Below, piece by piece: positions 55,574 to 64,000 of a DNA stretch of 64,000 nt. The notes under the pieces are model-generated. The model saw nothing but the letters and a program-made list of their open reading frames with translations, made no database searches and was not told the origin of the DNA. Within the stretch, counting starts at the first letter, position 1. Each line of letters begins with the position of its first letter. The stretch spans positions 1,696,501-1,760,500 of the forward strand of contig OX335651.1 in assembly GCA_946894095.1 (NCBI GenBank), read 5' to 3'. Source of the DNA: Incurvaria masculella (Eukaryota > Arthropoda > Insecta > Lepidoptera > Incurvariidae). The position numbers were made by a program, and so were the translations under genes.

Positions 55574-56075
55574 CAATAATAAATATCGCATTTGAGCTAT
55601 TTTCTCCTTATAGTACGTTATGCTAATTTGCCAGCATATGTATGGTTAAAGAATTTTTGAACTTATTGCGGTGTCAAAATTAAATAATAAAAAAGTGTGA
55701 TCTTAACGTTTTCAGTGCAAATAATTAAAATAGAATATAACATATTTCAAATTTGGTTTTATTTTAATGTTAATACAATTGTTTCCAGTAGCGAGGTCTA
55801 ATTTGAAAAAAATTTATCGAATCTAACATAGATACTTCGGCACATTTCACCCGTCGACATCCAGCTCCTCTGCCAACTCTCAAGCGATACTTTAAACGCT
55901 CAAACCGGCCATTGAAGACGACGAACCTCAGATCAAAAAGGAAGGAGATATGTCATCTAGCGTGCCTACATAAGATTCGCTGTTTTTCTAAAACTACTGA
56001 CTCAACTTAACATACAATAATCGCAGACATATTGGAGGATTTGTGTGGGATCACAAATCACTTGGTGAACGCATT
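55574..56075. other. Noncoding stretch
   Basis: AT-rich. Nothing recognised. Confidence 0.35.
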
Positions 56076-56079
56076 TCGG

Positions 56080-56480
56080 GAACATATTCGCGCGCGGTGG
56101 CGATGTTTGGACTGTGTGCCACACGACACTCGGCCGGTATCCAATGCTATTATATGCATACTTTGGCGACACGGCGGCGGAGTCGCGAAAACGACTCTCC
56201 TTCCTTTTCTCTTCTGTGCGACGAACGCACGGGAACGCCGAGCGGAACGCCGCCCAGAAGCCAATTAACGCTCGGCTGCGTTCACACGCTGCACTCGGAG
56301 GCTGCGCCGCAGTCCGCGCCGCGGGCCCGTCGCGCGCCGCGCGTTCCGCCGCCGGGCCGCCCCCGCGCCGCGCGTTTCGCCGCCGGGCCGACCCCGCGCC
56401 GCCGCTCCGCCGCCGCGCCGCCCGCCCCGCGGCGAACGCGAACCGCCGCGTTGCGCCGCTCCCGAGCAAGCGACTCGCGG
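56080..56480. other. CpG island
   Basis: The strongest CpG-dense block in the window, with runs such as GCCGCCGGGCCGCCCCCGCG (about 56347-56400). Six overlapping frames (up to 185 codons, minus) are Arg/Ala/Gly/Pro-rich on both strands, as expected from composition. It may mark a promoter or first exon of a host gene outside the window or split by long introns. No start or splice signal can be fixed. Confidence 0.5.
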
Positions 56481-57255
56481 CTGTTGTCCAATTGAAAATA
56501 GAGAAACTCAAATATTTATCCGATAATCGAGACGCTCGAGTGTGGGTACCGCGGCGCAACGCAGAAGGCTTTTGTTGCTAACGACACATATTAAATGCGC
56601 CATTTTACGTACTCACGAGTGCGATCGAAACATTCTTTTATTATTTTCTCCCGCTGCTTATGTTTAAAAAACATGATTTTTATTATTTTTTGCAAATATT
56701 GTAAGAACCTACAAAGCCAAGGGCAGGATTTCATGTTTAATTATTTTTTAATTTTACAAAGATACAAATAATCATAGCGTAAGCATCCACATTTTTTGTT
56801 ATTTTAAAAGTCGATAGTGAATGATGTTTTTTAGATATTTTTTGTTTATGTAAAATATTTAGATTACATGGATAAACATAATGTATAAACTACAAATTCT
56901 ATATATGTAAATGTATATCATTTACATATGTAGAACTAAGATTTTCTTCAAATTAAATCAAGAAAACCAATATATGATTATTATACTTTTTTATTATTTA
57001 CTATGAAAAGGAAAAAACTTGCAAGTGTAAAACTATTTTGGGTAGTTTTATTAATTAAGTCGCAATATATAATAAACAAAAAAACATCATATTTTCAGGG
57101 CTTCTTTTTTGTGTTTTTGCATTAAATAAAAACTATTCTATATTTACTTTAATGACAAACTGCTTAGTTTGCTAGCCAATACAGTACAATATCAATTAAA
57201 TGAAAACAGTGGTTTTCAAATGATTGGTAAACTACGTTTGCGTGGCGAGCATAAC
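56481..57255. other. Noncoding AT-rich stretch
   Basis: Nothing recognised. Confidence 0.4.
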
Positions 57256-57735
57256 TTAAGGCGCTAGGACTAGCCAACTACTCGCGCCATACAAATGCAC
57301 TTTTTAACAAATGTAATAATATGTAGTGAAACGCTTCAGCAAATCCAAATAGAACTCCAGACTGATAATGGATTGTTAATATTTTTTTATTCCATCATTT
57401 ATTTAAATAATAATAAAAATATAAAAAGTTGATTTTTCTCATTAGAATTCTGAAAGTCATTCGATTTCTAGATATAAGTAAAAACAGCATATATGCATAA
57501 ACAAAAAAATCCATTTGCTTTTAGATTTCTACATTTAGTCAAAAAAGTTCGGAAATGGACACCGTTTCCGCAATGTATTTTGTATAGAAAAAGGAAACAT
57601 ACATTAACGAAAATCATTCGATTCCTAGACAAGGAATCATATATTGTAAGGATGACACTTATAATCGTCAGACTTAGTTAGTTTACTTGGGGTGCCTCGT
57701 CTAACTTTGCGATTTGGCTAGTACCAGGCCCTTAA
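57256..57735. mobile_element. TTAA MITE family B, copy 2
   Basis: TTAA flanks. Left GGCGCTAGGACTAGCC, right GGCTAGTACCAGGCCC. Body 472 bp, nearly identical throughout to 28788-29266. A 62-codon frame inside is not conserved as a gene. Confidence 0.85.
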
Positions 57736-57754
57736 CAGGACATTCTTAAGACTG

Positions 57755-58036
57755 CCGTGAAGGCTGTTATGTGTTTTTAAAATGTTTTCCATCCAGTTTA
57801 ATCTAGCCGAGTATTTTTTTTATTCAGGATAACAAACAGTCTTAAAACTAACTAATAATAAAAAAAAAAGCTTATCCCAGCAAGTTTCCATTAACATAGT
57901 AATACTAAATACATAGGCAAAGAAAGAGAAAAAATTAAATATAAGGAATGTCCTGGCATTGCACCTAGTTCCTACGTGGTGTGTTAGGCTAATATCTGAC
58001 TGTCGGTTCAGTATTAGCCATCCATGTCCAGTTACA
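57755..58036 (+). mobile_element. SINE 3' part interrupted by 127-bp insert
   Basis: Plus orientation. TGTTTTCCATCCAGTTTAAT, CTAGCCGAGTA, then an insert at 57814-57940, then ATAAGGAATGTCCTGGCATT, CACCTAGTTCCTACGTGG (5S-type variant) and CATGTCCAGTTACATAAAAA. The insert starts with a T run and ends AAATTAAAT. Its origin is unknown. Confidence 0.7.
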
Positions 58037-58039
58037 TAA

Positions 58040-58372
58040 AAAAACCGGCCATGTGCGAGTCGGACTCGCACACGAAGGGTTCCGTACCATCGTAAAAAAA
58101 AACAAAAAAAAAACGTTTTTTGTATGGGAGCCCCCTTTAATTTTAATTATTTTTTAATCTTATCGTCGTTGTAGCGGCAAAATAAATACACACTCTGTGT
58201 AAATTTCAGGTGTCTACCTGTTACGGTTACTGAGATACAGCCCTGTGACAGACGGACAGACGGACGGACGGACGGACGGACGGACGGACGGACGGACGGA
58301 CGGACGGACGGACAGCGGAGGCTTAGTAATAGGGTTCCGTTTTCACCCTTTGGGTACGGAACCCTAAAAAGG
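58040..58372 (+). repeat. ACGG-array element, full copy with long array
   Basis: It starts directly in the A tail of the preceding SINE (AAACCGGCCATGTGCGAGTC) and ends GGTACGGAACCCTAAAAA. About 13 uninterrupted ACGG units (58259-58312). Confidence 0.9.
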
Positions 58373-59146
58373 CAGCGGAGCTCTGAGATTTGAAAAGTTG
58401 AAGACATTTATTTCTTTGTCCATTGGCCAAGACACAATTTTGCACACCGACTTCGAATTAAACTAGCGAAATCGTCTTCCAGGCACTGACGGTTCCTAAC
58501 CCCTAAAAGTTATCAGAATTTATTCAAAAAAAAATCTATTGCTTATATCAATGTATGTTTTTATTTTTATGCAAACAAATGTATTTTCAAGTAAAAAAAT
58601 CTAAAATGTCAGGAAAAAGAAGACAACGTTTTCCAATCTAAAAGGTAAATAAAAAAAAACATGCAGTCGTGGGTCTCGACAATATATTTTACAATCCAAC
58701 ATTTCAAAAACCTAGTAAAACATTTAGAGCACGTAAACAATCATCGCCCGTAGTATGGGGAATTGATAGGGCAAGAACACTCTTAAGATCAGATGCGACG
58801 GCTGCAGCAGTGAACAATCACGGCAGAAGCCCATGCCGTCTAAATCCAATAACGCCGCAAGTAGGCGTGGGAACGCGGCCCGCGCCGTTTGACGACGCCG
58901 CACCGCTGCAGCTCGGGCGGCGACTGACAAACATATTTTTTGTGGCGCGCCCGGCGACCTCGTAAAAAATAGAAAAAAAGGCAGTGTGGTACTTCGGCCT
59001 CGGAGTGAACGCATCAACCCTTGCCGGCTCGGCGGACGCATTGAACTCGTGGACTTGTGTTGTAAACATGTTGTGACGTGACGAACATGTTGTAGCTGAC
59101 ATGTTAATGCTCATAAAACTGCCCTCTTTAGGTTGTTACCTCGTTT
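58373..59146. other. Noncoding stretch with GC-rich island
   Basis: 58790-58960 is GC-rich (ACGCGGCCCGCGCCG; GACGACGCCGCACCGC). The rest is AT-rich. Opposing frames of about 100 codons there lack domains. Confidence 0.4.
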
Positions 59147-59285
59147 TTTAGGGTTCCGTACCCAAAAGGGTGCCAACGTAACTCTATTTATAAGCCTTAG
59201 CTGTCCGTCCGTCCATCACAGGGCTGTATCTTATGAACCATAATAGCTAGGCAGCTGAAAGTTTCACAGAATATGTATTTATTTT
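59147..59285 (-). repeat. ACGG-array element, truncated copy
   Basis: Reverse orientation: TAGGGTTCCGTACCCAAAAG, a minimal GTCCGTCCGTCC array, GGGCTGTATCTTATGAACCA and GCAGCTGAAAGTTTCACAGA. It ends where the TATACG element begins. Confidence 0.75.
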
Positions 59286-59286
59286 G

Positions 59287-59812
59287 GAGTCGTATTCACT
59301 ACGTATAATATTCACAACGTATAATAGTATTTTTTTCCAAAAAATGAAAACCATGCATATCGTATAATATTCACAACGTATAATGTTATACGTTGTGCAT
59401 GGATAAAGTTTAAAAATAAAATCAACGCTTTGCATCATGCAGAACGTATAATAGTCACAACGTATAATATGCCAAGAAGCACTGCATAAAGCGCCCTAAT
59501 AACGATACATTTAAGGCTGAAATTGCTACGAATCGATATTTGCTACAATTTCGAAAGGCTAATTGAGACGGTCGAAACGTCACGTGCGAGTATACGTTTT
59601 AAAAGTATATGCAAAAGGGCGCTTATCGTATGAAAAGTTTTTGGATTATATGATATGCATGGTTTTCTTTTTTTGTTAAATAAAGATCATAATATTATAC
59701 GCTGTGACTATTATACGTTATGCATGGAGAAATAAGTGATTTTATTTTTTAAACTTCTTCATGCACTACGTATAAAATTATACGATCTGCCGATTATACG
59801 TTTTTTTCCTCT
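59287..59812. repeat. TATACG-motif palindromic element, long form
   Basis: It starts GAGTCGTATTCACTACG and ends ACGATCTGCCGATTATACG. The left half carries CGTATAAT words (about 59306-59470) and the right half the inverse ATTATACG words (about 59695-59805). AGCGCCCTAATAACGATA and its near-mirror AGGGCGCTTATCG (59487-59640) form an inner inverted pair. The whole is an imperfect palindrome of about 526 bp with no ORF. Confidence 0.7.
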
Positions 59813-60033
59813 GTGGGTAGTTGAAAAATATAGACGTGTTTTTGTACCTCAGCTGGATTATTATCAATATATATTAATATTGTAACGTTATTATATTAAA
59901 TACTATTGTAAAGTGTTGTGGTACCTGCTATCTACATGCAGTAGTGTAGGCAGACCCTGCCAGCATAAATAACTCTTTCCAAACAAGGAAACAGAATTTC
60001 ACATTCACAAAACCATTTTAAGTGCGTGTAGCC

Positions 60034-60783
60034 ATGTCGAGGGTGATTGACGTAGCGACGGAAGTGGCAGAGCTGCAGACAATGATGGAGGAGCGGATGA
60101 GTTCTTTCGAGGCGCAACTCAAGTCAGCTACCAGCAGCAAGCCGGCCGATCTCCCCACATTGGCGGCGGACTTCAATTTGTTCAGGCAGTTCGCCTGGAA
60201 GGCTCTGAGCGTGGTGCGCTCTCAGGTGGCAGGCCTTGCGGAAGTAGTGGACGCGCAAGAGATGAGGTCGCGGACGAAAGTACTACTTATCCATGGTGTA
60301 GCCGAGGACAAGACTGATGACTTGACGCAGAAGGTGGTGGTGCTAGCGCGCAGTAAGATGGGGCTAGCAGACTTCAGTAGCGACTGTATTAAGCTGTGCC
60401 ATCGTCTGGGAGTGAATTCTCGGACTCCGACACGCCCTCGTGCAATTTTGGTCCGCTTCACACAGCTCAGCAGCCGTACCGCGGTTTGGAAGGCGAAAAC
60501 GTCACTAAAGGGCTCCGGCATTACAGTGTCCGAGTTCCTCACGCGGACGCGACACAACGTCTTCCTTGCGGCGCGGAAGCACTTCGGGATGGCGCACAGT
60601 TGGACACAAGAGGGTCGCATCGTCATCCAGTTGAAAGATGGAACCCGCATCAAAATCGTGACGGCTGCTGCGTTGAAGGTGCTGACCGACAAACACCCTG
60701 CGGTCTCAGGCGGTGCCGATGGTGTTGCTGATAGGCAGAAGCCCAGGTCCTCGGACCGTATCAACAAGGGGAAAGCTAAGTGA
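60034..60783 (+). CDS. LINE ORF1 protein (RNA-binding, FP-domain-like)
   Basis: 249 residues from ATG at 60034 (an upstream in-frame GTG at 60022 is less likely to be the start). Residues 1-80 are heptad-rich and likely coiled coil (EVAELQTMMEERM). Residues about 80-215 carry the pattern TKVLLIHGVAED, CIKLCHRLG, RPRAILVRF, GITVSEFLT and EGRIVIQLKDG. This pattern resembles the RNA-binding ORF1 domain that LINEs of insects share with the baculovirus FP25K protein (Transposase_22-like). The C-terminal tail is basic (KPRSSDRINKGKAK). No CCHC zinc knuckle is seen. In LINEs, ORF1 protein coats the element RNA in the cytoplasm. Codon use is GC-richer than the surrounding DNA. Confidence 0.8.
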   Translation: MSRVIDVATEVAELQTMMEERMSSFEAQLKSATSSKPADLPTLAADFNLFRQFAWKALSVVRSQVAGLAEVVDAQEMRSRTKVLLIHGVAEDKTDDLTQKVVVLARSKMGLADFSSDCIKLCHRLGVNSRTPTRPRAILVRFTQLSSRTAVWKAKTSLKGSGITVSEFLTRTRHNVFLAARKHFGMAHSWTQEGRIVIQLKDGTRIKIVTAAALKVLTDKHPAVSGGADGVADRQKPRSSDRINKGKAK

Positions 60784-61555
60784 ACTTCGGAGCTACTTCT
60801 GACGGACACAAGCACTATACCAAGCAGAATGATAAGCTTTCACAATTTTGCACATTGTTTCCAGATATCCAAACTGTGCTGAAATGTTTCTGGAAAGTCT
60901 GTATGGATAATATACTTGTTTTGCTTTTATTATCACTCAAACTAATATTTTACTCAAGTATTTATATAGTCTGTGCTACTCAGTCTTTGTCACAAATTGG
61001 TTCTTGTAACCACAGAGTGTATTCAATAGTTTGTGCTCAATAGTGTTTTTATTTTCTCAAGCGGAGAGAGAAAAGGCTCTCGCCGTTTATGCTTGTTCGG
61101 GCAACCACTTTACGGTCAATTAATTATTTTAGGCCATATACTTTTATTCTTTTTTTTTCCTTAAACTTATCAACCATTGTTTTGTATACTTTTGTGTATT
61201 TTAGGTCTCAGAAGTGGTGTTTTACTGGGCATACTATTTTCCTGTGTCTGTATAATTTAATTAGAGTAAATTTTTCTTTTTTTTTCCATTGCTTGTGAGA
61301 TAATGGTTTTGTTTAGTCTATTGATTATTTCTGCAAGGTGTTTTACTATATGTTTTAAGTCTCATATTTGTTATCCTTTTCTTGTGCCTTTGCAGTTTGT
61401 TTACGTTTCCTGTATTATGTGTTTTTTTTTCTTACTTTCCACAATGCTGGCGGGTGATGAGGTACTGCCTGCGGTTCGGCAGCTATATATATCTTTTATT
61501 GATTTAAATATATATATATATACATTTTTAATTATATTATAGTAAATATTTATTT
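60784..61555 (+). other. LINE inter-ORF spacer
   Basis: 772 bp, T-rich on + (runs of T at 61147, 61274 and 61424) with (TA)n at 61508-61522. Short frames only. It is long for an inter-ORF gap, since many LINEs have overlapping or near-adjacent ORFs. Confidence 0.7.
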
Positions 61556-64000
61556 ATGTCCACAATATCTGACAATTCAGATAATTATTTTTCTATTACC
61601 TCTTCTGACGAGTTTTTCAGTGACAATACTTCTGACAGTGAATGTGTTCTTCCTATAGTTGAACAACTTGACTTCACATTTTCCAAATATCCCAAAAACT
61701 TCAACTTTGTGCATATCAATGCTCAAAGCATACCCTCCCACTACCCCGACCTTCTCAGGACATTTCCAAGTAAGCACATTCATGCGTTATTTGTTTCGGA
61801 AACTTTTCTCAAGCCTACATTACCATCCACTTCTTTTTCACTTCCCGGGTTCCACCTGGTCCGTAATGACAGAACGGGGAAAGGTTGCGGTGGTGTTGCT
61901 ATCTACCTCCGAAGCAATATTCCTTTTACGATAGTTGCCCAGTCTCCTACTCAGTATTCGGAATCACCCGAATACCTTTTCCTGGAAATCATCGTCAATC
62001 ATACGAAAATCCTCATTGGTGTTTATTACAGCCCTAATCTAAATATCAATTATTTTTCATCATTTGAGTCTTTTCTTGAAGAACGCTGCCCTCAGTACAA
62101 CCATACTATTATCATGGGAGATTTCAACACCTGCTTGATCAAAGATGATCACCGCGCTATAAAACTTAAGTCCCTCGTGTCTTCAGTCAATATGAACATT
62201 CTTCCCCTGGATGCGACACATCATTTTCCTAATTGTGAACCTTCTTTGCTTGATTTGATTATTACTTCTTCACCTAACTATGTAAGTGAACATGGTCAGC
62301 TCCCAGCGCCTGGTTTCTCCCATCATGACCTAATCTATCTATCCTATAAGGTCCGTCCTCCTAAAAACAGACGGAAGGTTCTCTTGCAACGTAACTTCAA
62401 GGACATCAATCTCGAACGCTTAAGGGAGGACGCGCGTGGCTTGGATTGGTCTGTTATACTCAATTCCTCTTCCACGGATGAGATGGTCGAGGACTTCACC
62501 TCCAAACTCACTGCACTCTTCGATGTTCACGCACCTCTTCGTCCCACACGAGTAAAACATTTTCCAGCTCCGTGGTTGACGGACAATATTCGGATAATGA
62601 TGGTGAAAAGGGACAAAGCCAAAATTAAACTAAGACATACATCCACGGACGAAAATCGCACCAAGTACAAGCTGCTCAGGAATCGGTGTAACAGGATATG
62701 TAGAGATGCCCAAAGACACCACATTCACAATACCCTCGAAAATTGCTCTCCCGTGAATGCTTGGAAGTTTCTTAAAACTCTTGGAGTCGGTAAGAAATCA
62801 TCTTGTAGTAAAAATAACATCGATATCAACTCCCTTAATAGACATTTTTCCTCTCCTCCTGTCACCATCGATCAAGTGGTAAAGTTTCAAACTCTTTTTC
62901 AGCTTTCAGCTTTACCGACTCCGGAGCACAATTCACTCACTTTTCGCCCAGTCACTGACCGTGAAGTTAAGATGATCCTGAATTCCATTTCTACAAAAGC
63001 TGTTGGTGCTGACTGCATTAGCCTTGACATGCTGTTACCACTGCTGGATGAACTGTTACCAATAATAACTTATATTTTAAACCATTCCCTCTCCAGTGGA
63101 TCTTTTCCAAGTACCTGGAAAAGGGCTTACGTTATTCCTCTCCCAAAAATTTCAAATCCCTCCTCTTTCAGCCAATATCGCCCTATTTCAATTTTACCGG
63201 TTTTGTCAAAAATCTTGGAACGCATTGTTCACCAGCAGTTGGCCGACTTTCTTACAGATAACCACATACTGAACCTAATGCAGTCAGGTTTCCGACCTGG
63301 TCACAGCACTGTCACTGCCCTTGTCAAAGTCACTGAAGATGTCCGTACAAATATGGAAAATAAGAATGTTACAGTTTTAACGTTGCTGGACTTCAGCAAT
63401 GCTTTCAATACAGTTGACTTTGACATTATGCTAGGTATTCTAAGGACACTTAACTTATCTCCGGTAGTGCTTGACTGGTTTGATTCATACCTTCGTGGTC
63501 GTCATCAGTGTATCAGGATTGACAATGAATATTCTGACTGGGCTGATTTGACTGCTGGCGTTCCACAAGGTGGCGTGTTATCTCCTTTGCTGTTTTCCAT
63601 CTTTATAAATCTGATCACGAATCTGCTTACTTCTCTCTACCACCTTTACGCCGATGACTTACAGTTGTATTTGCATTGCTCCTTAGATAACCTGGCAGAT
63701 ACCGTATCTGAAATGAACGTGAACCTGGAACATATACTTACTTGGACAAAATCATTTGGCCTGCTGGTAAATCCTACCAAATCACAAGCCATAATAATAG
63801 GCAGCCCTAGACTTCTGTCGAAGGTTGATTACAGCACATTGCCAGCAGTGATCTACAATGGAGTTGTCATACCATACTCCAAAACAGTCAAGAATTTGGG
63901 AATTTTCATTGACGAAACTTTATCGTGGGTGCCCCAGGTAAACGAGGTCAGCAGAAAAATCTTTGCCGCCGCCCACTCCTTAAAGCGCTTGCAGAATTTC
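61556..64000 (+). CDS. LINE ORF2: endonuclease-reverse transcriptase, 3' incomplete
   Basis: Open for 815 codons from ATG 61556 to the edge, no stop. APE-type endonuclease, residues about 50-262: INAQS (N55), SETF (E82), GGVAIYL, GVYYSPN, MGDFN (D189, N191), LLDLIIT (233) and SHHDL (255-259, where most relatives have SDH). Linker with LTDNIR. RT: YVIPLPK, YRPISILPVLSKILER, SGFRPGHST (about 578), LLDFSNAFNTVD (D612, motif A), GVPQGGVLSPLLFSIF (669, motif B), YADDLQLY (motif C, 698-705) and LLVNPTKSQ. The thumb and C-terminal domain continue beyond the window. It would nick target DNA and copy the element RNA in the nucleus. All RT catalytic aspartates are present. Confidence 0.92.
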   Translation, partial: MSTISDNSDNYFSITSSDEFFSDNTSDSECVLPIVEQLDFTFSKYPKNFNFVHINAQSIPSHYPDLLRTFPSKHIHALFVSETFLKPTLPSTSFSLPGFHLVRNDRTGKGCGGVAIYLRSNIPFTIVAQSPTQYSESPEYLFLEIIVNHTKILIGVYYSPNLNINYFSSFESFLEERCPQYNHTIIMGDFNTCLIKDDHRAIKLKSLVSSVNMNILPLDATHHFPNCEPSLLDLIITSSPNYVSEHGQLPAPGFSHHDLIYLSYKVRPPKNRRKVLLQRNFKDINLERLREDARGLDWSVILNSSSTDEMVEDFTSKLTALFDVHAPLRPTRVKHFPAPWLTDNIRIMMVKRDKAKIKLRHTSTDENRTKYKLLRNRCNRICRDAQRHHIHNTLENCSPVNAWKFLKTLGVGKKSSCSKNNIDINSLNRHFSSPPVTIDQVVKFQTLFQLSALPTPEHNSLTFRPVTDREVKMILNSISTKAVGADCISLDMLLPLLDELLPIITYILNHSLSSGSFPSTWKRAYVIPLPKISNPSSFSQYRPISILPVLSKILERIVHQQLADFLTDNHILNLMQSGFRPGHSTVTALVKVTEDVRTNMENKNVTVLTLLDFSNAFNTVDFDIMLGILRTLNLSPVVLDWFDSYLRGRHQCIRIDNEYSDWADLTAGVPQGGVLSPLLFSIFINLITNLLTSLYHLYADDLQLYLHCSLDNLADTVSEMNVNLEHILTWTKSFGLLVNPTKSQAIIIGSPRLLSKVDYSTLPAVIYNGVVIPYSKTVKNLGIFIDETLSWVPQVNEVSRKIFAAAHSLKRLQNF

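Larger units (their letters stand above)
59813..64000 (+). mobile_element. Two-ORF LINE, open at window end
   Basis: ORF1 60034-60783, spacer 60784-61555, ORF2 61556 to the window edge, all on the + strand without a disabling stop. The 5' UTR start cannot be fixed; it lies after the TATACG element (59812). The ORF2 motif set fits the CR1/L2/Daphne/Crack group rather than R1, R2 or RTE; exact clade is uncertain. Confidence 0.85.

Noticed and set aside
56002..56581. Six overlapping frames of up to 185 codons
   Set aside because: CpG-rich composition opens frames on both strands; Arg/Ala/Pro-rich products without domains and no splice or start support.
60222..60815. 197-codon minus frame opposite LINE ORF1
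   Set aside because: Antisense shadow of ORF1, which has the family motifs.
61659..61934. Separate short + frame overlapping ORF2
   Set aside because: It is an alternative frame of the LINE endonuclease coding region.

Overview
The window reads as lepidopteran (moth or butterfly) nuclear DNA: AT-rich, with short GC-rich islands and a dense load of insect transposable elements. The lepidopteran assignment is inference from repeat types I know to be widespread in that order (TTAA-flanked MITEs, the element carrying an ACGG array, a mariner, CR1/Jockey-type LINEs). No operon-like, viral or bacterial gene organisation is present, and I recognise no complete host protein-coding gene. Every long protein-like frame belongs to a transposable element.

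Layout. 1-10650: mostly noncoding, with MITE copies, a 20-bp minisatellite split by a MITE, GC-rich patches and SINE fragments. 10655-11036: a full-length SINE with a 5S rRNA-like head. 11-17 kb: decayed repeats, including a double-palindrome MITE (14.7-15.0 kb). 17-26 kb: an ACGG-array element, a LINE with a TTAA MITE nested in its 3' UTR, a local duplication of A-B-A form, SINE copies and a LINE C-terminal fragment. 26-34 kb: palindromic MITEs, two TTAA MITE families, ACGG elements and an RT fragment. 34.13-35.06 kb: an internally deleted mariner. 35.6-36.3 kb: a 5S-headed SINE abutting a tRNA-headed SINE with a related body. 36-42 kb: largely unique noncoding DNA. 42.3 kb: a tRNA-Thr-like gene. 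42.9-45.5 kb: two different truncated LINEs meeting tail to tail. 45.8-59.8 kb: more ACGG elements, SINEs, MITEs, GC-rich islands and a long palindromic element built from TATACG motifs. 59.8-64.0 kb: the 5' part of an apparently intact two-ORF LINE that runs off the window end.

How the parts relate. LINEs supply reverse transcriptase and endonuclease and are the likely source of machinery for SINEs. The SINE heads supply RNA polymerase III promoters (5S-type or tRNA-type). The MITEs need a transposase in trans (piggyBac-type is inferred for the TTAA families). The mariner copy has lost its first two catalytic aspartates and cannot work alone. The most notable observations are the paired 5S-headed and tRNA-headed SINE subfamilies with matching body variants, the TATACG palindromic family, a palindromic MITE that carries CRE-like TGACGTCA sites, and the open LINE at the right edge.
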